Origin: Pseudonocardia nigra
GTDB taxonomy: Bacteria; Actinomycetota; Actinomycetes; Mycobacteriales; Pseudonocardiaceae
Direction: 5' to 3'
DNA length: 59,354 nucleotides
Assembly: GCF_019396355.1 (NCBI RefSeq)
Contig: NZ_JAHKRK010000023.1
Coordinates: forward strand, 1-59,354
In this document: positions 40,441 to 51,278 of the stretch, in pieces
How positions within the stretch are numbered: the stretch's first letter is position 1
Layout: every line of letters begins with the position of its first letter
Translations under genes and position numbers: made by a program
The notes under the pieces: model-generated
Seen by the model: the letters and a program-made list of their open reading frames with translations, nothing else
What the model was told of the DNA's origin: nothing
The model's database searches: none

Positions 40441-41814
40441 CTACCGGCGCCAGGGCCCGTTCCGCGGAACGGCCGCGTCGGCCAGCACGTCCGCCACCTC
40501 GCCGGCGTGCTCCACCTCCAGCACGGCCGCGGTGACCCGCAGGTGGTCCCCGCCCACCGGCGCGACCAGGAACGGCTGGCCGGGTGCGGCGCCGATCCCC
40601 TGCGTGGCGAGCAGCACCAGCGCGTCCCGCTCGTGCGCCACGGGGACCCACAGGTTGAACCCGTCGCGGGCGAGCACCGGCACACCCCGCTGCGCGAGCG
40701 CATCGACCAGCGCATGGCGCCGCTGCGCGTACACCTCCCGGGCTCGGGCCACGGCGGCGACGCACCGGGCGTCGGCGAGCATGTCGGCCAGCAGCTGCTG
40801 GAGCAGCCGCGACGACCATGCGGGGCCGAGGTTGCGGCGGGCGATCATCGGTTCGAGCAGTTCGGCGGGACCGCCCACGGCCGCCAGCCGCAGGTCCGGG
40901 CCGTAGGACTTCGAGAAGCTGCGGATCAGCACGGTCCGGTCGGGCAGGTGGGTCGCCAGGCTCACCGGCTCCGCGACGGCGACGTCCCCGGCGTGGTCGT
41001 CCTCCACCACCACACAGGACGGTGCCGCGTTCAGCACCGCGGCGAGCTCGGCCGCGCGCGCCCGGCTCATGCTCGCGCCCGTCGGGTTGTGCGCCCGCGG
41101 CTGCAGCAGCAGCACCGCGGCGTCGCCCTGGTCCAGCGCCGCCCGCAGCGCGTCCGGGCGCATGCCCTCGCCGTCGATCCCGACCGGGACCGGCTGCGCC
41201 CCGATCAGCTCCAGCAGATCCAGGAACGGCGGGAAGGTCGGGTTCTCCACCAGCACGCGGTCGCCGAGCCGTAGCAGCCCGGTGAGCACCCGGTCGGCGG
41301 CGTCCAGCGACCCGTCGACGACCGTGACGATCTCCGGCTCCCCGACACCGCGCCAGCCGGCCCGGATCGCGCGCTCCAGCTCCGGGAGCACCGGGGCGTC
41401 GAGGTAGCCCGAGAGCTGCGGCTCGCCGCGCGTCCGGCGCAGCACCTCGTGCAACGGCGGGAGCAGCGCGGGATCGGGCACACCCGCGGAGAGGTCCAGC
41501 GGGAAGTCGCCCGCCGCGCCCGCGATCCGCCAGAACCGGCTCGGCCAGCCGCCGCGGTGCCCGTCGGCCACGAAGGAGCCGTTGCGTCCGTTGGTGCGCA
41601 CCGACCCGACCCGGACGAGCGAGCGCCACGCCTCGTTCACGGTGGTGGGGCTGGTGCCGAGGGCCTTGGCCAGCACCCGCACGGTGGGCAGCCGGGTGCC
41701 CGGTGACAGCTCCCCGGACTTGATCAGCCGGTTGACGGCGGCCGCGATCCCCGCCGCCGAACGGCTCTCCGCGCTCGCCGCGATGAGCGCGGCGGGCGAG
41801 GTCTGCCCGTCCAT
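40441..41814 (-). CDS. MocR/GntR-type regulator with aminotransferase domain
   Basis: 457 residues from ATG 41814. N-terminal GntR winged helix (GIAAAVNRLIKSGELSPGTR, TVRVLAKALGTSPTTVNEAW, residues about 18-65) and C-terminal class I aminotransferase fold with LIRSFSKSYGPDLRLAAVGG, the PLP-lysine loop, near residue 298. MocR proteins use PLP, often with an amine or amino acid, to control a divergent operon. Here that operon is pyrimidine/beta-amino-acid catabolism, and the product beta-alanine or an aldimine is a plausible effector (inference). Binding sites are at 41829-41876. Confidence 0.9.
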   Translation of the reverse strand: MDGQTSPAALIAASAESRSAAGIAAAVNRLIKSGELSPGTRLPTVRVLAKALGTSPTTVNEAWRSLVRVGSVRTNGRNGSFVADGHRGGWPSRFWRIAGAAGDFPLDLSAGVPDPALLPPLHEVLRRTRGEPQLSGYLDAPVLPELERAIRAGWRGVGEPEIVTVVDGSLDAADRVLTGLLRLGDRVLVENPTFPPFLDLLELIGAQPVPVGIDGEGMRPDALRAALDQGDAAVLLLQPRAHNPTGASMSRARAAELAAVLNAAPSCVVVEDDHAGDVAVAEPVSLATHLPDRTVLIRSFSKSYGPDLRLAAVGGPAELLEPMIARRNLGPAWSSRLLQQLLADMLADARCVAAVARAREVYAQRRHALVDALAQRGVPVLARDGFNLWVPVAHERDALVLLATQGIGAAPGQPFLVAPVGGDHLRVTAAVLEVEHAGEVADVLADAAVPRNGPWRR

Positions 41815-41828
41815 CCCCGCGTCCTCCA

Positions 41829-41876
41829 CTTTTGTTCGGTAACAAAAGGGATATTGCCACACCTTCGACCGAACAA
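41829..41876. promoter_or_regulatory. MocR operator dyads in the divergent gap
   Basis: CTTTTGTT-CGGT-AACAAAAG (41829-41848) is a perfect dyad. TTGTTCGGT (41832-41840) also recurs inverted as ACCGAACAA (41868-41876), 27 bases away. The pair of sites covers the region between the regulator and the catabolic operon, as expected for a MocR repressor/activator. Confidence 0.65.
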
Positions 41877-41917
41877 TATGGTCCCGGTCACAGTCGCACA
41901 CTCGCTGGGGAGTTGGC

Positions 41918-42760
41918 ATGCCGAACCTCGTCCGCGCCGCACTGGTGCAAGCCAAGTGGACCGGCGACACCGCCTCGATGGTCGACGCGCACGAGCAGCA
42001 CGCTCGCGCCGCCGCGGCCCAGGGCGCGAAGATCATGGGCTTCCAAGAGGTGTTCAACGCCCCGTACTTCTGCCAGGTGCAGGAGGCCGAGCACTACCGC
42101 TGGGCCGAGCCGGTGCCCGACGGGCCCACCGTGCAGCGGATGTGCGCGCTCGCCAAGGAGCTGGGCATGGTGCTGGTGGTGCCCGTGTACGAGGTCGAGG
42201 CCTCGGGCTTCTACTACAACACCGCAGCGGTGATCGACGCCGACGGCAACTACCTCGGCAAGTACCGCAAGCACCACATCCCGCAGGTGAAGGGCTTCTG
42301 GGAGAAGTTCTACTTCCGTCCCGGCAACCTCGGCTGGCCCGTGTGGGACACCGCGGTGGGCAGGGTCGGCGTCTACATCTGCTACGACCGGCACTTCCCC
42401 GAGGGCTGGCGGGCACTCGGGCTCGCGGGCGCACAGATCGTGTTCAACCCGAGCGCCACGAGCCGCTCGCTCTCGTCGTATCTGTGGAAGCTCGAGCAGC
42501 CGGCCGCCGCCGTCGCCAACGAGTACTTCGTCGCGGCGATCAACCGCGTCGGGGTGGAGGAGTACGGCGACAACGACTTCTACGGCACCAGCTACTTCGT
42601 CGACCCGCGCGGGCAGTTCGTCGGCGACGTCGCCAGCGGTGACGAGGAGGAACTGGTCGTCCGTGACCTCGACCTCGACCTCATCGACGAGGTCCGCCAG
42701 CAGTGGGCGTTCTACCGCGACCGCCGTCCCGACGCCTACGGCCCGCTGACCGAGGCGTGA
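41918..42760 (+). CDS. pydC: beta-ureidopropionase / N-carbamoyl amide hydrolase (nitrilase superfamily)
   Basis: 280 residues from ATG 41918. The nitrilase triad is visible: Glu44 in GFQEVF, Lys118 in KYRKHHIP, Cys155 in YICYDRHFPEG. The size and the EVFNAPYF, FYFRPGNLGWP and NPSATSRSLS segments fit beta-ureidopropionase or N-carbamoyl-beta-alanine amidohydrolase, which release ammonia and CO2 to give beta-alanine (or 3-aminoisobutyrate from thymine). First gene of the catabolic operon; the stop is 11 bases before the aminotransferase. Confidence 0.88.
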   Translation: MPNLVRAALVQAKWTGDTASMVDAHEQHARAAAAQGAKIMGFQEVFNAPYFCQVQEAEHYRWAEPVPDGPTVQRMCALAKELGMVLVVPVYEVEASGFYYNTAAVIDADGNYLGKYRKHHIPQVKGFWEKFYFRPGNLGWPVWDTAVGRVGVYICYDRHFPEGWRALGLAGAQIVFNPSATSRSLSSYLWKLEQPAAAVANEYFVAAINRVGVEEYGDNDFYGTSYFVDPRGQFVGDVASGDEEELVVRDLDLDLIDEVRQQWAFYRDRRPDAYGPLTEA

Positions 42761-42771
42761 GGAGCGAGGAG

Positions 42772-44079
42772 ATGAACGGGACCCACGCCGACCTGCACAA
42801 GCGCCGCCAGGCCGTGCTGCCGTCCTGGCTGTCCACCTACTACGCCGAGCCGATCGAGATCGACCACGGCGAGGGCCGCCACGTCTGGGACGCCGAGGGC
42901 AACCGCTACCTGGACTTCTTCGGCGGCATCCTCACCACGATGACGGCGCACGCGCTGCCGGAGGTCACGGCGGCAGTGTCGGAGCAGGCGGGCAAGATCC
43001 TGCACAGCTCCACGCTCTACCTGAACCGGCCGATGATCGAGCTGGCCGAGCAGGTGGCGGAGCTGTCGGGCATCGACGACCCGAAGGTCTTCTTCACCTC
43101 CAGCGGCACCGAGGCCACCGACACCGCGCTGCTGCTCGCCACCGGCTACCGCGCGTCCAACCAGGTGCTGGCCCTGCGCAACAGCTACCACGGCCGGTCG
43201 TTCTCCTCGGTCGCGATCACGGGCAACTCCGGCTGGTCCCCTACCAGCCTCTCCCCGGTGCAGACGTTCTACGTGCACGGCACCCGCCGCCCCGGCCAGC
43301 CGCTCGCCGAGCTGTCCGACGCGGACCTGATCGCCGCGTGCGTGGCCGACCTGGAGGACGTGCTGGGCCAGGTACGGGACAACGTCGCCTGCCTGATCGC
43401 GGAGCCGATCCAGGGCGTCGGCGGCTTCTCGATGCCGCCCGACGGACTGCTCGGCGAGTTCAAGAAGGTGCTCGACCGGCACGGCATCCTCTGGATCTCC
43501 GACGAGGTGCAGACCGGGTGGGGCCGCACCGGTGACCACTTCTGGGGCTGGCAGGCGCACGCCCAGGACGGCGCGAAGCCCGACATGATCACGTTCGCGA
43601 AGGGGCTGGGCAACGGGCTGTCGATCGGCGGGGTGGTCGCTCGCGCCGAGATCATGGACAGCGTCCCGGCCAACTCCATCTCCACCTTCGGCGGCAGCCC
43701 GGTCACCACCGCCGGCGCGCTCGCAAACCTGCGCTACGCGCTGGACCACGACCTGCAGGGCAACGCCCGCCGCGTCGGAGCGGTCCTGCGGGCCCGCCTG
43801 GACGACGCGGCCGCCCGGTTGCCCGTGGTCGGCGACGTCCGCGGGCGCGGGCTGATGCTCGGCGTCGAGCTGGTCGACGCGCACGGCCGCCCGTCGCCCG
43901 CCGCGGCCACCGAGGCCCTGGAGGCCGCGCGGCGGGGTGGCGTGCTGATCGGCAAGGGGGGCCTGCACGGGAACGTGCTGCGGATCGCGCCGCCGCTGTC
44001 GATCACCGAGGACGAGGCGACGGAAGGCGCGGCAGTGCTGGTCGCCGCCTTCCAGGAGGCGGGGCGGGTGATCGCATGA
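42772..44079 (+). CDS. class III aminotransferase (beta-alanine/3-aminoisobutyrate type)
   Basis: 435 residues from ATG 42772 (GAGGAG upstream). Class III marks: YLDFFGGILTTMTAHALPEV, FFTSSGTEATDTALLLATGY, LWISDEVQTGWGRTGDHFW and the PLP-lysine segment TFAKGLGNGLSIGG near residue 275. It resembles the alanine-glyoxylate aminotransferase 2 group, in which several members use beta-alanine or 3-aminoisobutyrate. It would make malonate or methylmalonate semialdehyde for the dehydrogenase at 45478. The stop overlaps the next ATG by four bases. Confidence 0.88.
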   Translation: MNGTHADLHKRRQAVLPSWLSTYYAEPIEIDHGEGRHVWDAEGNRYLDFFGGILTTMTAHALPEVTAAVSEQAGKILHSSTLYLNRPMIELAEQVAELSGIDDPKVFFTSSGTEATDTALLLATGYRASNQVLALRNSYHGRSFSSVAITGNSGWSPTSLSPVQTFYVHGTRRPGQPLAELSDADLIAACVADLEDVLGQVRDNVACLIAEPIQGVGGFSMPPDGLLGEFKKVLDRHGILWISDEVQTGWGRTGDHFWGWQAHAQDGAKPDMITFAKGLGNGLSIGGVVARAEIMDSVPANSISTFGGSPVTTAGALANLRYALDHDLQGNARRVGAVLRARLDDAAARLPVVGDVRGRGLMLGVELVDAHGRPSPAAATEALEAARRGGVLIGKGGLHGNVLRIAPPLSITEDEATEGAAVLVAAFQEAGRVIA

Positions 44080-45467
44080 GTACGACGCTGATCCGGAACG
44101 GCCTGGTGATCTCCGCTACCGACGAGGTCACGGCCGACGTGCTCGTCGACGGCGAGCGGGTGGTCGGGCTGCTCGCCCCCGACTCCGGGCTCGCCGGGAG
44201 CGCCGACCGCGTGATCGACGCGAGCGGGAAGTACGTGATCCCCGGCGGCGTCGACCCGCACACGCACATGGAGATGCCCTTCGGCGGCACCTACGCGAGC
44301 GACACGTTCGAGACCGGCACCGCGGCCGCGGCCTGGGGCGGCACCACCACGATCGTCGACTTCGCGATCCAGACGGTCGGGAGTTCGCTGCGCGAGGGGC
44401 TGGACGCGTGGCACGCGAAGGCCGAGGGCAGGTGCGCCGTCGACTACGCCTTCCACATGATCCTCTCCGACGTGCACGAGCAGTCCATGAAGGAGATGGA
44501 CATCCTCGTCGGCGAGGGCGTCACCAGCTTCAAGATGTTCATGGCCTATCCGGGGGTGTTCTACTCCGACGACGGCAAGATCCTGCGCGCGATGCAGCAG
44601 GGCACCGCCAACGGCGCGCTCACGATGATGCACGCCGAGAACGGCATCGCGATCGACCTGCTGGTGCAGCAGGCGCTCGCCGCCGGCCGGACGGATCCGC
44701 GCGTGCACGGCGACGTCCGGCACGCGCTGCTCGAGGCCGAGGCCACCCACCGCGCGATCCAGCTGGCGCGGGTGGCGGGTTCACCGCTCTACGTCGTGCA
44801 CGTCTCGGCGCAGGAGGCGGTGGCGGAGCTCGCCGCGGCCCGCGACGCCGGGCTGCCGGTGTTCGCCGAGACCTGCCCGCAGTACCTGTTCCTGTCCACC
44901 GACGACCTCGCGAAGCCGGACTTCGAGGGCGCCAAGTACGTGTGCTCCACGCCGCTGCGCCCGCGGGAGAACCAGGCCGCGCTGTGGCGGGCACTGCGCA
45001 CCGACGACCTGTCGGTGGTCTCCACCGACCACTGCCCGTTCTGCTTCAAGGGGCAGAAGGAGATGGGCCGCGACGACTTCTCGAAGATCCCCAACGGGAT
45101 GCCGGGCGTGGAGAACCGGGTGGACCTGCTGCACCAGGCCGTGGTGGACGGGCACATCACCCGCCGCCGCTGGGTGGAGCTGGCCAGCACCGCGCCGGCC
45201 CGGATGTTCGGGCTGCACCCGCGGAAGGGCACGCTCGCGCCCGGCGCGGACGCCGACATCGTGGTCTACGACCCGCACGCCGAGCAGGTGATCTCCGCCG
45301 AGACCCACCACATGAACGTCGACTACTCCGCCTACGAGGGCAAGCGCGTCACCGGCCGCGTGCACACCGTGCTCTCCCGCGGCGAGGTGATCGTCGACGA
45401 CGGCCGGTACTTCGGCCGGCCCGGCCGTGGGCACTACCTGCGCCGCTCCACCTGCGACTACCTCTGA
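44076..45467 (+). CDS. hydA: dihydropyrimidinase / D-hydantoinase
   Basis: 463 residues. Amidohydrolase marks: VDPHTHMEMPFGG (metal His pair), TSFKMFMAYPG with the carboxylated lysine near residue 151, MMHAEN, YVVHVSAQEA and VVSTDHCPFCFKGQK. This binuclear zinc enzyme opens 5,6-dihydrouracil or dihydrothymine (or hydantoins) to the N-carbamoyl acid that the 41918 enzyme hydrolyses. The start overlaps the aminotransferase stop (ATGA); the stop is 10 bases before mmsA. Confidence 0.92.
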   Translation: MSTTLIRNGLVISATDEVTADVLVDGERVVGLLAPDSGLAGSADRVIDASGKYVIPGGVDPHTHMEMPFGGTYASDTFETGTAAAAWGGTTTIVDFAIQTVGSSLREGLDAWHAKAEGRCAVDYAFHMILSDVHEQSMKEMDILVGEGVTSFKMFMAYPGVFYSDDGKILRAMQQGTANGALTMMHAENGIAIDLLVQQALAAGRTDPRVHGDVRHALLEAEATHRAIQLARVAGSPLYVVHVSAQEAVAELAAARDAGLPVFAETCPQYLFLSTDDLAKPDFEGAKYVCSTPLRPRENQAALWRALRTDDLSVVSTDHCPFCFKGQKEMGRDDFSKIPNGMPGVENRVDLLHQAVVDGHITRRRWVELASTAPARMFGLHPRKGTLAPGADADIVVYDPHAEQVISAETHHMNVDYSAYEGKRVTGRVHTVLSRGEVIVDDGRYFGRPGRGHYLRRSTCDYL

Positions 45468-45477
45468 GGGGCTCCGC

Positions 45478-46959
<1,482 letters not shown>

Positions 46960-46973
46960 GGAGGGCTGCATCG

Positions 46974-47999
46974 ATGCTCGCTCCGCAAGCTCCGCTCGGG
47001 ATGGACTTCGGTCTCGTACTGCAGACGGACCCACCCGCCTCCGCCGTGGTCGAGCGCATGCGCCGGGCGGAGCAGGCCGGCTTCCGCTACGGCTGGACGT
47101 TCGACTCCTGCGTGCTCTGGCAGGAGCCGTTCGTCATCCACTCGCAGATCCTGGCCCGCACCGAGCACCTGGTGGTCGGGCCGATGGTGACCAACCCGTC
47201 CACCCGGGACTGGACGGTCACCGCGTCCACGTTCGCCACCCTGAACGAGATGTTCGGCAACCGCACGGTGTGCGGCATCGGCCGCGGCGACTCGGCGGTG
47301 CGCGTGACCGGGGGCAAGCCCAACACGCTCGCGAACCTGGGCCGGTCCATGCACGTGATCAAAGAGCTCGCCGAGGGCCGCGAGGTGGACGTGGACGGCA
47401 CGCCGGTGCGGCTGCCGTGGGTGCGCGACGGCCGCCTCCCGGTGTGGATGGCGGCGTACGGGCCGAAGGCGCTCGAGATGGTCGGGCGGCAGGCGGACGG
47501 CTTCATCCTGCAGCTCGCCGACCTCTACCTGACGGAGTGGATGGTCAAGCACGTCCGCGACGCCGCCTCCCGGGCCGGGCGCGACCCCGACTCCGTCACG
47601 ATCTGCGTGGCCGCGCCAGCCTACGTCGGTGACGACGTCGAGCACGCCCGCAACCAGTGCCGCTGGTTCGGCGGGATGGTCGGCAACCACGTGGCCGACC
47701 TCGTGAGCCGCTACGGCGAGGGCTCGGACATGGTGCCGCTGGAGCTCACCGAGTACATCAAGGGCCGCGACGGCTACGACTACCGCCACCACGGGCGGAG
47801 CGGGAACCCCAGCACGGACTTCGTACCCGACGCGATCGTCGACCGGTTCTGCCTGCTCGGGCCCGTCGAGGCACATGTGGAGAAGCTCCGGCAACTGCGG
47901 GAGCTCGGGGTGCACCAGTTCGCGGTGTACGACATGCACGACGCGCAGGACGCCACGATCGAGGCCTACGGCCGGCACGTCGTTCCGGCGATGAGTTGA
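46974..47999 (+). CDS. LLM-class F420/FMN-dependent oxidoreductase
   Basis: 341 residues from ATG 46974 (GAGGAGGG upstream; ATG 47001, MDFGLVLQ, is also possible). Luciferase-like marks: RRAEQAGFRYGWTFDS, PMVTNPSTRDWTVTASTFAT, GIGRGDSAVRVTGGKPNTL and WMAAYGPKALEMVGRQADGF. It resembles the TIGR03842-type F420 subfamily often found beside hydantoinase genes. In this operon it could be the step that reduces the pyrimidine ring or oxidises an intermediate, since no dihydropyrimidine dehydrogenase gene is in the window. Confidence 0.85.
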   Translation: MLAPQAPLGMDFGLVLQTDPPASAVVERMRRAEQAGFRYGWTFDSCVLWQEPFVIHSQILARTEHLVVGPMVTNPSTRDWTVTASTFATLNEMFGNRTVCGIGRGDSAVRVTGGKPNTLANLGRSMHVIKELAEGREVDVDGTPVRLPWVRDGRLPVWMAAYGPKALEMVGRQADGFILQLADLYLTEWMVKHVRDAASRAGRDPDSVTICVAAPAYVGDDVEHARNQCRWFGGMVGNHVADLVSRYGEGSDMVPLELTEYIKGRDGYDYRHHGRSGNPSTDFVPDAIVDRFCLLGPVEAHVEKLRQLRELGVHQFAVYDMHDAQDATIEAYGRHVVPAMS

Positions 48000-48008
48000 G
48001 GGTGAACC

Positions 48009-49535
48009 ATGACGACCGTAGCCCCCCGCGCCTCGCAGGACAGTGACGCGCTCGGCAGAGTCGACCTGACGGACCGCTCGGTGATCGGCGAGAGCCGGTT
48101 CGTCAACGAGGAACTGCTGCCCACCCCACTGCCGAAGCGGACCTGGACGACCTACAACTACGCCGCGCTGTGGATGGGAATGGCGCACAACATCCCCAGC
48201 TACCTGCTCGCGTCCGGGCTGATCGCGCTCGGGATGAATTGGCTGCAGGCGTTTCTCACCATCACGCTGGCCAACCTGATCGTGCTGGTCCCGCTGCTGC
48301 TCAACAGCCATGCCGGCACGAAGTACGGCATCCCGTTCCCGGTGTTCGCCCGCGCCTTCTACGGGCTGCGCGGGGCCAACCTCGCGGCGTTGCTGCGGGC
48401 GTTCATCGGCTGTGGCTGGTTCGGCGTCCAGACCTGGGTGGGCGGTCAGGCGATCTTCGTGGTCGTCGGCCAGCTCATCGGCTCCGGGTGGACGGACGCT
48501 CCCGGGTTCGGCGGGTACCCGTGGACGGTCTGGCTGTCCTTCGCGGTGTTCTGGCTGATCCAGATGGCGATCATCTGGCGCGGCATCGAGGCGCTGCGGC
48601 GGTTCGAGAACTGGGCGGCGCCGCTGGTCACGGTGGCGTTCCTGGCGCTGCTGATCTGGGTCGTCGTCGAGGTCGGCGGGCTGGGTCCGATCTTCGCGCA
48701 GCCCTCCGAGCTGGGCTGGGGCCCGGAGTTCTGGGCGGTCTTCGCACCCGCGCTGATGGGCATGATCGCGTTCTGGGCCACCCTCTCGCTGAACATGCCC
48801 GACTTCACCCGCTTCGGCGGGAGCCAGCGCAAGCAGATGCTCGGGCAGGTGTACGGGCTGCCGACCACCATGTCGTTCATCTCGATGGTCTCGATCGTCG
48901 TCACCTCGGGCACGGTCGTGCTCTACGGCGAGGCGATCTGGGACCCGGTGGAGGTCGCGAGCCGGTTCTCCAGCCCCGTCGTGGTGGTCATCGGCCTGCT
49001 GATGGCGGTGCTCGCCACGATCTCGGCGAACGTCGCCGCCAACGTCGTCAGCCCGTCCTACGACTTCTCCAACGCCCTGCCCCGCCTGCTGAACTTCCGC
49101 ACGGCCGGGCTGCTCACCGGCGTGATCGGCATCCTCATCCAGCCCTGGCGGCTGGTGTCGGACCCGCAGATCTACATCTTCACCTGGCTCGGGTTCTACG
49201 GCGGCGTGCTCGCGTCGGTGGCCGGCGTGCTCGTCGCCGGGTACTGGCTGGTGGCCCGCACGCACCTCGACCTGGTGGACCTCTACCGTCCCGGCGGCCG
49301 GTACTGGTTCACCGGTGGATGGAACATGCGGGCACTGGTGGCCACGGTGCTCGGCGCGGTGGCTGCCGTCGGTGGCGCCTATTCGGCGGAGGGCAGCGGC
49401 CCGTTCCCCGCGGACGGCCTGATCCCGGTGCTCAAACCGCTCTACGACTACAGCTGGGCCGTCGGGTTGGTGATCGGGTTCGTGGTGTACGCCCTCCTGG
49501 CGCTACCGACCTCCCGGCGGTCGCGATCGGAGTAG
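48009..49535 (+). CDS. NCS1-family nucleobase/hydantoin/allantoin permease
   Basis: 508 residues, about 12 membrane segments. NCS1 marks: NEELLPTPLPKRTWTTYNYA, ALWMGMAHNIPSYLLASGLI, SHAGTKYGIPFPVFARAFYG, GCGWFGVQTWVGGQ and LSLNMPDFTRFG. These are sodium- or proton-coupled importers of uracil, allantoin or hydantoins. Nine bases after the LLM gene; last gene of the operon and evidently its uptake system. Confidence 0.92.
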   Translation: MTTVAPRASQDSDALGRVDLTDRSVIGESRFVNEELLPTPLPKRTWTTYNYAALWMGMAHNIPSYLLASGLIALGMNWLQAFLTITLANLIVLVPLLLNSHAGTKYGIPFPVFARAFYGLRGANLAALLRAFIGCGWFGVQTWVGGQAIFVVVGQLIGSGWTDAPGFGGYPWTVWLSFAVFWLIQMAIIWRGIEALRRFENWAAPLVTVAFLALLIWVVVEVGGLGPIFAQPSELGWGPEFWAVFAPALMGMIAFWATLSLNMPDFTRFGGSQRKQMLGQVYGLPTTMSFISMVSIVVTSGTVVLYGEAIWDPVEVASRFSSPVVVVIGLLMAVLATISANVAANVVSPSYDFSNALPRLLNFRTAGLLTGVIGILIQPWRLVSDPQIYIFTWLGFYGGVLASVAGVLVAGYWLVARTHLDLVDLYRPGGRYWFTGGWNMRALVATVLGAVAAVGGAYSAEGSGPFPADGLIPVLKPLYDYSWAVGLVIGFVVYALLALPTSRRSRSE

Positions 49536-49624
49536 GCACCGTCCGGCTTTCACCTGTCAGGGGCCACCGGCCCCGTACCGGCCTGATCACGTTCGCGGGT
49601 GGCGGAACCGGGTACTGCGAGGTC

Positions 49625-50461
49625 ATGGCACGTGAGCTGCGCGGCCGCGTCGTTCTGCTGACCGGCGGTACGTCGGGGATCGGGCGCGTGGCGACGGCGC
49701 GGCTGGCCCGGCGGGGCGCGTGCGTGGTGACGTGCGCCCGCGACGCCGAGCGCCTGCGCACGGTGGTCGCCGGGCTGCCCGGCGAGGTGCACGGCGTGGC
49801 GTGCGACCTCGTCGACGCGGACGACCGGGAACAGCTGGTGCAGACCGTGATCGACCGACACGGCCGCCTCGACGCGCTGGTCAACAATGCCGGCGTGGGC
49901 CGGGTCGGCCCGCTCATGGACCTCGACGCCGCGTCGATCGAGCAGATGGTGACGGTCAACCTGACCGCAGTCGCCGACTTGACCCGCCTCGCGCTGCCCC
50001 ACCTGCGGCGGGCGGGCGGCGACATCGTGATGTTGTCCTCGGCGGCGGCATGGGCGCCCATCCCGCCGCTGGCGCTGTACTCGGCGACCAAGGCGGGTGT
50101 GGACGGGCTCGTCACGGCCTTGCGCCGCGAGGTTCCCCGCGATGTCCGCATCCACAGCGTGAATCCCGGGCCGGTGCGGACCGAGTGGCTGGCGCGCGCC
50201 TTCGGCGCACGACCCGACGAGGACGACAGCGAGCGGAAGCTCTCGTTCGGGGTGCCGCCGGAGTGGGTGGCCGTCCAGATCGAGAAGTGCCTCACCGCAT
50301 ACCACTCGCGCAGTGCGGCCGTGCCCCACCTGCTCGGCCTTGCCCGACTGACGCGTGTCCCGCCGGTGGGCAGGGTGCTGGACGCCCTCATCGCACCCCT
50401 GGCGCCGTCGCTCGCGCGCCGCACCCGTGAGTACGGACGGCGGATCGCCAATCGTCGATAG
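49625..50461 (+). CDS. short-chain dehydrogenase/reductase
   Basis: 278 residues from ATG 49625. Classical SDR: TGGTSGIG cofactor loop near residue 14, NNAG near 89, Ser in MLSSAAAW near 139 and YSATK (YxxxK) near 152; PGPVRTEW follows. The Arg in loop two (CARDAERL) is compatible with NADP. The C-terminal extension contains hydrophobic stretches. It is 89 bases after the permease and may be in its own unit. Substrate unknown. Confidence 0.88.
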   Translation: MARELRGRVVLLTGGTSGIGRVATARLARRGACVVTCARDAERLRTVVAGLPGEVHGVACDLVDADDREQLVQTVIDRHGRLDALVNNAGVGRVGPLMDLDAASIEQMVTVNLTAVADLTRLALPHLRRAGGDIVMLSSAAAWAPIPPLALYSATKAGVDGLVTALRREVPRDVRIHSVNPGPVRTEWLARAFGARPDEDDSERKLSFGVPPEWVAVQIEKCLTAYHSRSAAVPHLLGLARLTRVPPVGRVLDALIAPLAPSLARRTREYGRRIANRR

Positions 50462-50601
50462 GTGCGGCGTTCGGCCTAATATTGGAGTCCGATCAGCTCT
50501 AAATCACCGAATGCACGTGCAACAGCACGCTCAGTGGGCATCCTCTATCCGGGCGTTCTGCGAGGTATTCCGAGATCACCGTGAGTCGGAGGGGTCGGAC
50601 C

Positions 50602-51219
50602 ATGGCGGCTGGCAGGTGGGACGGTGTCGCCGTCGGTCTGCTCGAGTCGCTAGGCCGCAGCCTCTGGGGATTTCCGCCGCGGTTGATGGCCCCCATGGTC
50701 GAGCAGCTCGGTCCGTTCCGGGCGATCGTCTGGTTCGCCGCGAACATGCCGCGCTACGAGCGCACGCTGCGGGTGCTCGGCCCGCTGCGCACCCACCTCG
50801 TCGCGGTCACCGTCTCGCTGCACAACGGGTGCCGCTACTGCACCTACGGTCACGCCTACGCCCTCGAGCTGGTCCACCTCCACGAACGGGACGTCCTGTT
50901 CCCGATCGACGCGCAGACCCTCGCCGACTGGCGCGAGCTCTCCCCCGTCGAGCTGCGTGACCGGCTGCGCGACCTGTTGCAGGAGGCGGGCCTGCACCGC
51001 GAGGTGCTGTGGGTCGACCGCACCCTCGCGATGGCGACCGGGGCACAGCGCCCGATGGACGGCGACGAGGCCCGCATCGCCCACCTGGTGCGCATGTTCG
51101 GCGTGCTCAACGCCGTGGGGATCGCCGCGCAACCAGAGCCGGACGAGGCGCACGACCCGCTCAACAAGGACGTCGCTCTCAAGTCCCGGTACTCGGAGCT
51201 GCGGGCAGCCGTCCGCTGA
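50602..51219 (+). CDS. carboxymuconolactone decarboxylase / AhpD-like protein
   Basis: 205 residues from ATG 50602 (GGAGGGG upstream). The central CMD signature LVAVTVSLHNGCRYCTYGHA gives a CxxC and nearby His typical of AhpD-like thiol proteins; the C-terminus contains HLVRMFGVLNAVGIA. The real substrate is unknown; family members range from peroxidase partners to decarboxylases. A LacI-type gene follows 59 bases later. Confidence 0.8.
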   Translation: MAAGRWDGVAVGLLESLGRSLWGFPPRLMAPMVEQLGPFRAIVWFAANMPRYERTLRVLGPLRTHLVAVTVSLHNGCRYCTYGHAYALELVHLHERDVLFPIDAQTLADWRELSPVELRDRLRDLLQEAGLHREVLWVDRTLAMATGAQRPMDGDEARIAHLVRMFGVLNAVGIAAQPEPDEAHDPLNKDVALKSRYSELRAAVR

Positions 51220-51278
51220 TTCGCCGACACGGCACGAGGCCGGCGGCGGACGGGAGCTGCCTGGGTAGTGTGCCGAGC

